Assembly: GCF_036226505.1 (NCBI RefSeq)
Contig: NZ_CP108484.1
Span: forward strand, 7,006,001-7,070,000
DNA: 64,000 nucleotides
Source: Kitasatospora sp. NBC_01246
Lineage (GTDB): Bacteria; Actinomycetota; Actinomycetes; Streptomycetales; Streptomycetaceae
Direction: 5' to 3'
Shown here: positions 36,840 to 45,197 of the stretch, one piece after another
Layout: each line of letters begins with the position of its first letter
Position numbering within the stretch: the first letter of the stretch is position 1
Notes under the pieces: generated by a model
Told to the model about the DNA's origin: nothing
The model's database searches: none
The model's input: only the letters and a program-made list of their open reading frames with translations
Made by a program: the position numbers and the translations under genes

Positions 36840-38119
36840 TGATGAGGCCGGCTCCCCGCACCGCCGCCCGGCTGGCGCTCGCCCTGCTCGGCTGGGCCGC
36901 GCTGGCGTCCACCGTGCTGGCGGCGGGCAGTCCGCTGCGCGTCGCGCTGACCGGCGGCTTCCTGGTGATCTGCCCGGGGGCGGCCGTCCTGCTGGCCCGG
37001 CCCACCGTCGCCCGGACGGCCGGCGGGCCCGACCGGCTCGCCGCCGCCTCGCTCGCGGTGGCGCTGAGCACCGCGACGGCCGCGCTGACCGCCGTCGCGC
37101 TGCTGGGCTACCACGTCTTCTCGGTGGGCGCCGCGCTCGCCGCCCTGGCGGCCGTCACCACGGTGCTCGCCCTGGTGCCGCACCGCACCCGGCGGGGCCG
37201 GCCGGCCGGGGCGCGGCCGAGGCACGGACGGTGGCGACCGGGCCGGGCCCGCCGGCCGGCCGGCGGGTTAGCGGCGGCCGCCCTGCTGGTGTCGGCCGCC
37301 GCCTGTTCCGGCACCCCCGGGACGGCCGGCGGCTCCGGGCCGACGGGGTCGGGCACCGGGCTGCCGGCGGGCGCCGCCGCGAACCGGCCCCCGGCGCCCG
37401 GCACCTGGCGGCTGGTGTTCGACGACGAGTTCACCGGCTCCTCGCTCGACACGGCGAACTGGACCACCTGCTACGACTGGAACGACGGTGGCTGCACCAA
37501 CGCCGGCAACGGCGAGGACCAGTGGTACCAGCCGGGCCAGGTCAAGGCCGGCGGCGGCCGCCTCACCCTGACCGCGCAGCCCCGGACGGTGAAGGGCAGC
37601 GACGGCCGGACGTACCCGTGGGTCTCCGGCATGGTCAGCACCGGCCGCGACTCCTGGAACGCCGAACCGCGCCACACCTTCACCTACGGCTACTTCGCGG
37701 CCTCGATCAAGGTCCCGGCCAACCCACACGGCTTCTTCCCCGCCTTCTGGCTGATCCCGGCCGCGACCAGGGGCACCCCGCCGGAGGTGGACATCGCCGA
37801 GTTCCCCAACACCGACCAGTACGTCCACATGAACCTGCACTGGCGCGGCGCGGACGGCTCCGACCAGCACGTAGGCCAGAACTGGGGCCCCGCCGACTTC
37901 TCCGCCGGCTACCACGTCTTCGGCGTCGACTGGGAGCCCGCCGCGGTGACCTGGTACGTCGACGGCAAGGCCTGGTTCCAGGTCACCGACCCCTCGCGGA
38001 TCCCGACCGTGGCGATGGAGATCGTGATCAACCTCGCCGTCGGGTACCTGGAGTCGCCACCCGCCGGGACGGACTCGGCGGCCCTGCAGGCGCAGTGGGT
38101 CCAGGTGTGGCAGCACTGA
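36836..38119 (+). CDS. GH16 family glucanase with N-terminal membrane region (contains a TTA codon)
   Basis: The 427-aa protein has a catalytic GH16 domain in residues about 190-425: LVFDDEFTGSSLDTANW, GYFAASIKVP, the catalytic EVDIAEF (E-x-D-x-x-E type) and WYVDGKAWF. GH16 enzymes cut beta-1,3/1,4-glucans or related polymers; here it may trim or release the exopolysaccharide. The first 130 residues hold about four membrane helices, followed by a second hydrophobic segment ending in a lipobox-like LVSAAACSG near residue 156. Codon 145 (37268-37270) is TTA. GTG 36836 (GGAG 8 nt upstream) overlaps the previous stop; ATGs at 36839 and 36842 are alternatives. Confidence 0.88.
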   Translation: MMMRPAPRTAARLALALLGWAALASTVLAAGSPLRVALTGGFLVICPGAAVLLARPTVARTAGGPDRLAAASLAVALSTATAALTAVALLGYHVFSVGAALAALAAVTTVLALVPHRTRRGRPAGARPRHGRWRPGRARRPAGGLAAAALLVSAAACSGTPGTAGGSGPTGSGTGLPAGAAANRPPAPGTWRLVFDDEFTGSSLDTANWTTCYDWNDGGCTNAGNGEDQWYQPGQVKAGGGRLTLTAQPRTVKGSDGRTYPWVSGMVSTGRDSWNAEPRHTFTYGYFAASIKVPANPHGFFPAFWLIPAATRGTPPEVDIAEFPNTDQYVHMNLHWRGADGSDQHVGQNWGPADFSAGYHVFGVDWEPAAVTWYVDGKAWFQVTDPSRIPTVAMEIVINLAVGYLESPPAGTDSAALQAQWVQVWQH

Positions 38120-38133
38120 GAGGTGGGAGCGTC

Positions 38134-39408
38134 ATGGCAGGAGGCCCGCTGGGCGTCGACCGCGCCGTCCCCGCACTGCTGGTGAAGGTCGGTCACTACC
38201 CGCTGTCGCACAGCGCCGTCGGCGCGGTGCGCTCGCTCGGCCGGCTCGGCGTCCCGGTCTACGCGATGGTCGAGGACCGGCTGACGCCCACCGCGCTCTC
38301 CCGCTACCTGACCGGAGCGCTGGTCAGGCCGAGCACCGGCCGGGAACCGCCCGCCGAACTGGCGGCCGCCCTGCGGGGGGTGGCCCGCGAGGTGCGGCGG
38401 CGAAGCGGGCGGCGGGCCGTGGCGGTGGCCACCGACGACGAGGCCGCCGTGCTGCTCGCCGAGCACGCGAGCGAGCTGGCCGAGGACCTGCTGCTGCCGC
38501 CGGTGCCGCCCGGTCTGCCCCGGCGGCTCGCCGACAAGGGCGGCCTGCACGACCTCTGCCGCGGTACCGGCACCCCCACCCCGGCCGCCCGGACGCCCGT
38601 CGACCGGGCCGGACTGCTGGCCGCCGCGGCCGAGTTCGGGTATCCGCTGGTGCTGAAGAACCTCGCCTCCTTCACCCGGCTGGAGCGCCCGGTGGTCGGC
38701 CACACGACCGTCGTCCGGAGCGAGGCGGAGCTGCTGTCCCACTGCCCGCCCGGGGCCTCCTGCGACGGGCCGCCGCTCGCGGTGCTCGTCCAGGAGTACC
38801 TGCCCGCCGAGCAGGCGCGGGACTGGATCACCCATCTGACCTGTGGCCCCGGCGGCGAGCCACTGGCCGTCTTCACGGGCGTCAAACTGCGGTCCTGGCC
38901 CCCCGGGGCGGGCGTCACCACCCGGGCCGGGGCCGTCGCCAACCCCGAGCTGGCCGAGCTGGCCGTCCGGCTCTGCCGGCGGCTCGGCTACTGCGGGATC
39001 GCCGACCTCGACTGGCGGCTCGACCTGCGGGACGGCCGGTACAAGCTGGTGGACTTCAACCCGCGGACGGGCGCGCAGTTCCGGCTCTTCGAGACCACCG
39101 CGGGCGTCGACGTGGTGCGGGCGCTGCACCTGTCGCTCACCGGGCGGCCGGTGCCGCCCGGGCCGCAGCTGCGGCGCGGCTACGGGGTCGGCCAGCTCGA
39201 CCTGCTCTCCCTCGGGGCCGCCGCGTGGCACGAGCACCGCCCGCCCGCCGACCCGTGGCCGCGCCGGGGCACCGAGCGGGCCTGGCTCTGCGCGGACGAT
39301 CCGCTGCCGGCCGTGGCCGTCGCCGCCCGGTTCGGCGGCCGGGCCGCGCGGTACGCCGCCCGCCGCCTGGTGGCCGCGGCCCGGGGCGGGGGAGCGCGGG
39401 GGGCGTGA
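38134..39408 (+). CDS. ATP-grasp domain protein
   Basis: The 424-aa protein has an N-terminal Rossmann-like half (LVKVGHYPLSHSAVGAVRSLG) and an ATP-grasp half: ADKGGLHDLCRG, YPLVLKNLAS (ATP-binding Lys), VLVQEYLPAEQARDW, GIADLDWRLD and KLVDFNPRTGAQF with the metal-binding residues. Such proteins make carboxylate-amine or carboxylate-thiol bonds, so this one may add an amino acid or similar group to the polymer or its precursor; the substrate is unknown. It is the last gene of the operon, 14 nt after the GH16 gene, with GGGAGC before its ATG. Confidence 0.88.
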   Translation: MAGGPLGVDRAVPALLVKVGHYPLSHSAVGAVRSLGRLGVPVYAMVEDRLTPTALSRYLTGALVRPSTGREPPAELAAALRGVAREVRRRSGRRAVAVATDDEAAVLLAEHASELAEDLLLPPVPPGLPRRLADKGGLHDLCRGTGTPTPAARTPVDRAGLLAAAAEFGYPLVLKNLASFTRLERPVVGHTTVVRSEAELLSHCPPGASCDGPPLAVLVQEYLPAEQARDWITHLTCGPGGEPLAVFTGVKLRSWPPGAGVTTRAGAVANPELAELAVRLCRRLGYCGIADLDWRLDLRDGRYKLVDFNPRTGAQFRLFETTAGVDVVRALHLSLTGRPVPPGPQLRRGYGVGQLDLLSLGAAAWHEHRPPADPWPRRGTERAWLCADDPLPAVAVAARFGGRAARYAARRLVAAARGGGARGA

Positions 39409-39509
39409 CGGGGCGGGTGAGCGCGGGGCGGCGTGACGGGGCGCGCCGTGAGGGCGGCGGCGAGGGGGCGGCGGCGAGTGGGCGCGCGGGGGCGGGTGTT
39501 GACGGCCGG

Positions 39510-40727
39510 TCAGTCCGGTGCACCGCCGGTGACGGCGGCCGTGATCCGGCGGGCCGCGAAGTCCGTACCGCAGACGAAGCGCAGCAGCGGGCCGAAGGAG
39601 TTCGCCGCGGACAGCCCGGTGAAGTACAGCCCCGGCACCGAGGATTCGAAGCCGCCGGTCAGCCGGGGCGCCCCGTCCGCCGTGCGCCGCACCGCCCGCC
39701 GCAGGCCCGGGTCGAGCAGTTCTAGGCGTTCGACGTCCACCCGGTAGCCGGTGGCCGCCAGCACGTGGTCGACCTCCAGGGCGCCGGTGAGGCCGCGCAG
39801 CCGCAGCCGGACGGCGCCCGCCCGCTCCCGCGCGGACTCCACCGAACACCCGGTGAGCACCGGCACGCCCGCGTCCTCGACCCGTTCGCGCAGCCACCAG
39901 GCACCGGCCGGGCCGAGTACCGTCCGCACCCGGCCGGCCCGGACGTCGTCGGGGAGATGACGGAAGGCCCAGGGGGCGCGGCAGTAGCCGAGGAGGTTCC
40001 AGCCGGGCCCGAGTTCGGTGCCCGGGTACCGGGCGCGCACGGCCGCCGGCCGCTCACCCGGCAGGTCCGCCCCGGGCGCGGTCCCGAACCGCAGCCGGGC
40101 CGTCCGGGCCACCAGCGTGGGCCGCGCCCCGGCCTCGGCCAGCAGGGCGGCGCTCTCCAGCGCCGACTGCCCGGCGCCGACCACCGCGACCCGGCGCCCC
40201 GCGAAGCGGCCCAGGTCCGCGTGGTCCGAGGTGTGCGAGGCGAGGCCCGCCTCCCGCAGCGCGGCCAGTTCGCCGGGGACGTGGGCGAAGGCCCGCAGCC
40301 CGGTGGCGAGTACCACGGCCCGGCTCCGGAACTCCTCACCGGTGTCCAGCCGCAGCCGGAGGACACCGTGGTCGTAGCCGATGCCGAGTACCGAGCAGCG
40401 CTCGACCCCGGGCACGCACCGCTGCTGGAACCAGTCGCCGTAGGCGATGAACTCCGCGATCGGCACGGGATAGCGGTCGCCGACCGGCGCCACGCCCAGG
40501 GCCGTCCGGTGGTCGGCCAGCCGGTGCCCGGGGGCGGGCGCGGAGATGTTCGAGGCACGCGGGGTGGACTTCAGGAACATCCCGGCGGGCATGTGGTCGC
40601 GCCACCCCGCCATCGGCTCTCCGAACACCCGCAGGTCGCGACCCCGCGCCGCCAGGTGGGCGGCCGTCGCGAGCCCGTACGGCCCGGCCCCCACGACGGC
40701 GATCGGCAGTCGGCGATGCGTCGGCAC
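39510..40727 (-). CDS. FAD/NAD(P)-dependent monooxygenase-like oxidoreductase
   Basis: The 405-aa protein has two dinucleotide-binding motifs: VVGAGPYGLATAAHL near the N-terminus for FAD and VAVVGAGQSALESAALL near the middle for NAD(P)H, plus VLAATGYRVD near the C-terminus. This is the layout of flavin-containing and N-hydroxylating monooxygenases, though the substrate is not readable. GTG 40727 has GGGAGG 5 nt upstream. It converges on the polysaccharide operon and lies 110 bp downstream of ribA on the same strand, so flavin supply and use may be co-expressed. Confidence 0.88.
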   Translation of the reverse strand: MPTHRRLPIAVVGAGPYGLATAAHLAARGRDLRVFGEPMAGWRDHMPAGMFLKSTPRASNISAPAPGHRLADHRTALGVAPVGDRYPVPIAEFIAYGDWFQQRCVPGVERCSVLGIGYDHGVLRLRLDTGEEFRSRAVVLATGLRAFAHVPGELAALREAGLASHTSDHADLGRFAGRRVAVVGAGQSALESAALLAEAGARPTLVARTARLRFGTAPGADLPGERPAAVRARYPGTELGPGWNLLGYCRAPWAFRHLPDDVRAGRVRTVLGPAGAWWLRERVEDAGVPVLTGCSVESARERAGAVRLRLRGLTGALEVDHVLAATGYRVDVERLELLDPGLRRAVRRTADGAPRLTGGFESSVPGLYFTGLSAANSFGPLLRFVCGTDFAARRITAAVTGGAPD

Positions 40728-40837
40728 GGACGCCTCCCGGAGTACTCGGACGTCCCTCCAGAATGCCCCTCCGGCCGGTCGGAGGCATCAGGTGCGTGGA
40801 CGAACCGGCCCGCCCGGGCGTGCGGACCTGCGCCGGC

Positions 40838-41503
40838 TCAGCCGACCAGCCGGGACAGCTCGATCGAGTGGCCGGTCCGCTCCACCTTGGCGCGGAGGTA
40901 GCGGACGTTGCTGGCCGACAGGTGCACCCCGGTCGGTACCCGGCGCTCGACCGTGATGCCGAGGCCGGCGAGCTGGTCCGCCTTGTCCGGGTTGTTGCTC
41001 AGCAGGTCGATGCCGGTGGTGCCGAGCGCCGCCAGCATCTGGGCGGCGGCGGTGTAGTCGCGCCCGTCCTCGGGCAGGCCCAGCGCGGTGTTGGCGTCAT
41101 AGGTGTCGAGCCCGGCGTCCTGGAGGGCGTAGGCGTCCAGCTTGTTGTACAGCCCGATGCCCCGGCCCTCCTGCCGCAGGTACAGCAGGTAGCCGCCGGC
41201 CCCGGCGATCCGCTCCACCGACTCGCGCAGCTGGGGCCCGCAGTCGCAGCGGTCCGAGCCGAAGACGTCGCCGGTCAGGCACTCCGAGTGCAGCCGCACC
41301 AGCGGCGTCCCGCCCTCCGGGGTGCTGCCGAAGGCGAGTGCCAGGTGCTCCGCGCCGTCGGCCAGGCCGTGGAAGGTGAACACCTCGGCGTCCGCGCGGT
41401 ACCCGTCCGGGAAGGTGAGCGGGATGCGCACCCGGGAGCGCACCGTGGCGGTGCCGGGCTGCGTCGGAGCGGTGCCAGGCTGCGTCGGGGCAGGCTGCGG
41501 CAT
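40838..41503 (-). CDS. ribA: GTP cyclohydrolase II
   Basis: The 221-aa protein carries the GTP cyclohydrolase II set: the zinc-binding cysteines in ECLTGDVFGSDRCDCG, the catalytic Arg/Tyr region LYLRQEGRGIGLYNKL and LLSNNPDK. It makes the first intermediate of riboflavin from GTP. There is no DHBP synthase fusion and no other rib gene here, so it may be a second copy supporting flavin or deazaflavin-like metabolism. ATG 41503 has GGAGG 8 nt upstream. The first 20 codons contain a 21-bp tandem repeat (41448-41489, two units) encoding PGTAPTQ-like residues. Confidence 0.93.
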   Translation of the reverse strand: MPQPAPTQPGTAPTQPGTATVRSRVRIPLTFPDGYRADAEVFTFHGLADGAEHLALAFGSTPEGGTPLVRLHSECLTGDVFGSDRCDCGPQLRESVERIAGAGGYLLYLRQEGRGIGLYNKLDAYALQDAGLDTYDANTALGLPEDGRDYTAAAQMLAALGTTGIDLLSNNPDKADQLAGLGITVERRVPTGVHLSASNVRYLRAKVERTGHSIELSRLVG

Positions 41504-41655
41504 GGGCGGGGCCTCCGTTACCGGGGTGATGGTCGGACCCCGACGGTACTCGGTAGTTCCAATTTGAACAACTGTGTTCCGAGCCGCCCGCACCGGGGTG
41601 GAGTGGGACGGCGCAGGCTCGCAACACCCCGTGGGGCTCGCCTGTTCCCACCGGT

Positions 41656-41706
41656 CACGACGGAGGGGGCGGGTGGCCCGTGCGGACGCCCGCCCCCTCC
41701 GTCGTG
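41656..41706 (-). terminator. Terminator of the first trypsin-fold gene
   Basis: A perfect 18-bp inverted repeat (arms 41656-41673 and 41689-41706, 15-nt loop) starts 5 nt beyond the stop codon of the minus-strand gene ending at 41712. It insulates the ribA gene from it. Confidence 0.85.
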
Positions 41707-41711
41707 GTGTG

Positions 41712-43379
41712 CTAGAGGGTGCCGGTGATGGCGGTGCCGGTGTGGTCGCCGTTCACGCCCTGGAGGTTCAGGGCCTGGGGGGCGGTCCAGTTGCCGTCCG
41801 CGAGGCGGGTGGTGGTCAGGACGCGGTTGTCGCCGGTGGTGATGGCGAACTGGGCGCCGGTGTCGACCGGGGCGGCGCTGACCGAGGTGGCCGTGACCTG
41901 CCCGATGACGCTGCTGACGGAGCCGAAGGGCTGCCAGGAGGCGTTGGCGTAGCGGATGGTGTGGAGCTGGGCGCCGGTGTCGGTGACGACGACGAGGTTC
42001 ATGTCGTCGCCCTGGCGGGCCATCGCGAGCGAGGTGACCGGGGCGGTGGCGCCGGCGGCGCCGGCGACCGCGCCCCAGGCGCTCCAGCTGCCGGTGGAGC
42101 CGGAGCGGATGGTGTGGTAGACCTGCCCGCCCGCGACGGCGGCGACCTGGAGATCCCCGCCGACTCCGGCCGTGGCGAGGGTGGTGACGCCGCTCAGGGG
42201 CCCGGCGGCCTCGAAGACCTTGCCGAAGCCGGTCCAGTACCCGCCGCTGGTGCGGACGCTGTGGAAGAGCTGGCCGTCGGCGAGGACGACGACCTCCAGG
42301 TTGGCGCCGGTGGAGGCGATGGCGACCTGGGTGATGTTGCCGAGGTCGCCGACGTTGGTGTTGAGGTCGCCGAAACCGGCCCAGGTGCCGTCGAGGTGGC
42401 GGATGGTGTGGTGCAGGTGGCCGTCGCCGCCGAGGGCGACGACGTGGGTGTCGCCGTTGATGCCGGCGGTGGCGACGGCGCGCACGCCGCCGATGTCCCC
42501 GGCTTTGGCCTGGACGTCCTCGAACGGGGTCCAGGAGCCGTCGTAGAGGCGGGCGGCCTGGAAGAGGCCGGTGCCGCCCTTGACCAGGGCCTGGGTCTTC
42601 CAGCCGACCGAGGTGCCGCGCACCTGCTGGACCCAGGCGGTGAGGTCGTCGACGCGGGTGTTGGTGGCGCCGGTGCGGGTCTCGGTGCTGCCGAAGCAGC
42701 CGCCCTGCCAGGAGCGGGAGGCGATGGCGGCGAGTTCGGTCCTGCCGTTGACCTCGCGGACGGCGGGGGCGCCGGTGTCGCCCTGGCAGATCGAGGCGCC
42801 GGCGGTGCCGGTGGTGCTGACGGCGTTCGCGGTGACGGCGCCGACGTTGAAGACGCCGCTGTGGAGCTTGAGGGGCACCCACTCGGTCTTGGTGCGGCCG
42901 TAGGCGGGTACGCGCAGGTTCTCGCCGGCGGTGGGCGCGGTGGTGGCGAGGGTGAGCGGGGTGATGCCGTCGACGGGTGTGGCGAGGCGGGCCATCACGA
43001 GGTCGCGGTCCTGGCGGGGGACGAGCTCGACGATCTCGGTGGTGGCGCCGGTGGTGGTGGTGAGGTCGGTGCGGCCGACGGTGGCGGTGGTCTTCCACTT
43101 CGGTGCGCCGGCGGTCAGGGTCTGGGGCTGGGCGGGGTCGTCGGCGAAGCAGCTGGCGGCGGTGATGATCCAGTTGCGGTCGACGAGCGCGCCGGTGCAG
43201 GCGCGGACGTTGTCGCCGATGGTGAGCTTGGCGGTGTAGGCATGGGCGCCGTCCGACGCCGGGTCCGCGGCGACGGCGCCGGCAGGCGCGGCGGAGAAGG
43301 TGGCGAGCGCGCCGACGACGGCGGTCGCGGCGGCGAGCGCCCCCGCGCGGCTGGTACGGGCCGTGGTGGTGCTGGGCAT
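41712..43379 (-). CDS. Secreted trypsin-fold pseudoprotease with C-terminal repeat domain (paralogue A)
   Basis: A signal peptide (RAGALAAATAVVGALATF to an Ala-rich site) starts this 555-aa protein. Residues about 40-265 have an S1 trypsin fold with VRACTGALVDRNWIITAASCF, DRDLVMARL and SICQGDTGAPAV. In active trypsins these read ITAAHC and GDSGGP, so the catalytic His is Ser and the catalytic Ser is Thr here, while the Asp remains: it is probably inactive as a protease. Residues about 270-555 form repeats of about 45-50 aa with alternating Trp and Gly/Asp (for example VALGGDGHLHHTIRHLDGTWAGFG), like beta-propeller or tectonin-type lectin repeats. The likely role is binding at the cell surface. 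A terminator follows. Confidence 0.8.
   Translation of the reverse strand: MPSTTTARTSRAGALAAATAVVGALATFSAAPAGAVAADPASDGAHAYTAKLTIGDNVRACTGALVDRNWIITAASCFADDPAQPQTLTAGAPKWKTTATVGRTDLTTTTGATTEIVELVPRQDRDLVMARLATPVDGITPLTLATTAPTAGENLRVPAYGRTKTEWVPLKLHSGVFNVGAVTANAVSTTGTAGASICQGDTGAPAVREVNGRTELAAIASRSWQGGCFGSTETRTGATNTRVDDLTAWVQQVRGTSVGWKTQALVKGGTGLFQAARLYDGSWTPFEDVQAKAGDIGGVRAVATAGINGDTHVVALGGDGHLHHTIRHLDGTWAGFGDLNTNVGDLGNITQVAIASTGANLEVVVLADGQLFHSVRTSGGYWTGFGKVFEAAGPLSGVTTLATAGVGGDLQVAAVAGGQVYHTIRSGSTGSWSAWGAVAGAAGATAPVTSLAMARQGDDMNLVVVTDTGAQLHTIRYANASWQPFGSVSSVIGQVTATSVSAAPVDTGAQFAITTGDNRVLTTTRLADGNWTAPQALNLQGVNGDHTGTAITGTL
42631..43265. repeat. Near-identical direct repeat, copy 1
   Basis: About 635 bp are almost identical (about four mismatches by eye) to 44360-44994, in the same orientation. 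It covers the pseudoprotease core and stops sharply before the signal peptide and at the start of the C-terminal repeat domain. Confidence 0.9.
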
Positions 43380-43415
43380 GGAGGCCCCCTGGGATCGGAA
43401 TGGAGCAGGTAGGAG

Positions 43416-43454
43416 CGGTGGGGTGAGTGATCGGTCCGATCACTCACCCCACCG
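43416..43454 (-). terminator. Long hairpin between the two trypsin-fold genes
   Basis: Arms of 19 bp (43416-43434 and 43436-43454) around a single central base form an almost perfect palindrome, CGGTGGGGTGAGTGATCGG and its complement. It follows the stop codon of paralogue B (43477) by 22 nt and precedes the start of paralogue A, so it probably ends transcription of B. Confidence 0.8.
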
Positions 43455-43476
43455 GGTCATGCGAGGTGACGCGAGG

Positions 43477-45105
43477 TCAGTTGGTGCTGGTGGCGGTGAT
43501 GGCCTTGACGCCGCCCGCGCCCCCGGGAACCTCGCCCCAGCTGGTCCAGCGGCCGGCGTTGTAGTCGGCGTCGATGCCGTACACCTTGTCGTCCTCGTTC
43601 ACGGCGTAGACGTGGACGACGTTGTTGGAGGTGCTGCTGGTGACGGCCTTCAGGCGGTTGTCACTGATCTTGGCCCACTGCGGGTCCCAGTAGCCGGTGT
43701 CGTAGTGACCGCTGGTGGTGTAGAAGGCGTTGGCACCGGCGATCGCCAGGTCGATCGTGGCGCCGTGGGTGCTGGCGCTGATCGACTTCACGTTCGGCAG
43801 GCTGCCGGGCAGCTCGGCCCAGTCGCTCCAGCCGACGCCGTAGTCCGCGGCGCGGGTGTACACCTTGTCGTCCTCGTTGATGACGAAGACGTGGGTGGAG
43901 TTGTTGTAGTACGCGCTGGTGACGGCCTTCAGGTGGTTGTCACCGATCTTGTCCCAGTACGGGTTCCAGGCACCGGTGTCGTAGTTCCCGGTGGTCGCGT
44001 ACAGCGAGCCGTCGCTGCCGATGATCATCAGGTCGGCGAGGTTGCCACGGGCACTGACGGAGATGTCCTTGACGCCCGAGGCTCCGCCGGGGACCTCGTT
44101 CCAGTTGCCCCAGGTGCCGCCAACCCGGCCGTCACGGCCGTAGACGTGACCGTCGCCGGCGACCGCGAAGACGTGGACGACGTCACCGATGGCGACGCTG
44201 TCGACCTTGAGGAGCCGGCTGTCGCCCATCGGGGTCCAGGTGCGGGTCCAGCGGCCGGCGTTGTAGTCCGCGACCGAGTCCGACAGGGCATCGTCGGAGC
44301 CGACGATCTGCACATGGGTACCCGCCTGCACGTCCGCGGTGCGGAACCGCAGCTCCTTCACCCAGGCGGTGAGGTCGTCGACGCGGGTGTTGGTGGCGCC
44401 GGTGCGGGTTTCGGTGCTGCCGAAGCAGCCGCCCTGCCAGGAGCGGGAGGCGATGGCGGCGAGTTCGGTCCTGCCGTTGACCTCGCGGACGGCGGGGGCG
44501 CCGGTGTCGCCCTGGCAGATCGAGGCGCCGGCGGTGCCGGTGGTGCTGACGGCGTTCGCGGTGACGGCGCCGACGTTGAAGACGCCGCTGTGGAGCTTGA
44601 GGGGCACCCACTCGGTCTTGGTGCGGCCGTAGGCGGGTACGCGCAGGTTCTCGCCGGCGGTGGGCGCGGTGGTGGCGAGGGTGAGCGGGGTGATGCCGTC
44701 GACGGGTGTGGCGAGGCGGGCCATCACGAGGTCGCGGTCCTGGCGGGGGACGAGCTCGACGATCTCGGTGGTGGCGCCGGTGGTGGTGGTGAGGTCGGTG
44801 CGGCCGACGGTGGCGGTGGTCTTCCACTTCGGTGCGCCGGCGGTCAGGGTCTGGGGCTGGGCGGGGTCGTCGGCGAAGCAGCTGGCGGCGGTGATGATCC
44901 AGTTGCGGTCGACGAGCGCGCCGGTGCAGGCGCGGACGTTGTCGCCGATGGCGAGCTTGGCGGTGTAGGCGTAGGCGCCGTCCGACGCCGGGTCACCGAC
45001 GACGGCCCCGGCCACGCCGCTGAAGCCCGCAGTGAGAGCGCCGGCGGAGACGGCGGCCGAGCAGAGGACCGCCTTCAGTTTCGGCCCGGAAAGACTACGA
45101 GGCAT
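43477..45105 (-). CDS. Secreted trypsin-fold pseudoprotease with C-terminal repeat domain (paralogue B)
   Basis: The 542-aa protein has its own signal peptide (LKAVLCSAAVSAGALTAGF) and the same trypsin-fold core as paralogue A, with ITAASCF and GDTGAP in place of ITAAHC and GDSGGP, so the triad is broken in the same way. Core DNA is nearly identical to that of A. The C-terminal half is different in sequence: about five repeats of roughly 48 aa with LKAVTS, THVFVINEDDKVYTRAADY and WSDWAELPG, close to tachylectin-2/tectonin-like beta-propeller repeats. It probably binds a surface glycan or protein. It is followed by a strong hairpin and then paralogue A on the same strand. Confidence 0.8.
   Translation of the reverse strand: MPRSLSGPKLKAVLCSAAVSAGALTAGFSGVAGAVVGDPASDGAYAYTAKLAIGDNVRACTGALVDRNWIITAASCFADDPAQPQTLTAGAPKWKTTATVGRTDLTTTTGATTEIVELVPRQDRDLVMARLATPVDGITPLTLATTAPTAGENLRVPAYGRTKTEWVPLKLHSGVFNVGAVTANAVSTTGTAGASICQGDTGAPAVREVNGRTELAAIASRSWQGGCFGSTETRTGATNTRVDDLTAWVKELRFRTADVQAGTHVQIVGSDDALSDSVADYNAGRWTRTWTPMGDSRLLKVDSVAIGDVVHVFAVAGDGHVYGRDGRVGGTWGNWNEVPGGASGVKDISVSARGNLADLMIIGSDGSLYATTGNYDTGAWNPYWDKIGDNHLKAVTSAYYNNSTHVFVINEDDKVYTRAADYGVGWSDWAELPGSLPNVKSISASTHGATIDLAIAGANAFYTTSGHYDTGYWDPQWAKISDNRLKAVTSSTSNNVVHVYAVNEDDKVYGIDADYNAGRWTSWGEVPGGAGGVKAITATSTN
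44360..44994. repeat. Near-identical direct repeat, copy 2
   Basis: This is the partner of 42631-43265, offset by 1729 bp. The few differences cluster near the signal-peptide end. Recombination between the copies would delete one gene and make a hybrid of the two. Confidence 0.9.
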
Positions 45106-45197
45106 GTGTTCTCATCCAATGTGACGCAGGGGGTGTGGGAGTACCGGAGAGCAGCTTGGGGCAGGCGGTCGTGCGTCGACGCCGGCCGCCACGGCCG

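Noticed and set aside
42631..44994. A transposon or IS as the cause of the 635-bp repeat
   Set aside because: No transposase, no terminal inverted repeats and no target-site duplication; the repeat is coding sequence bounded by domain borders.
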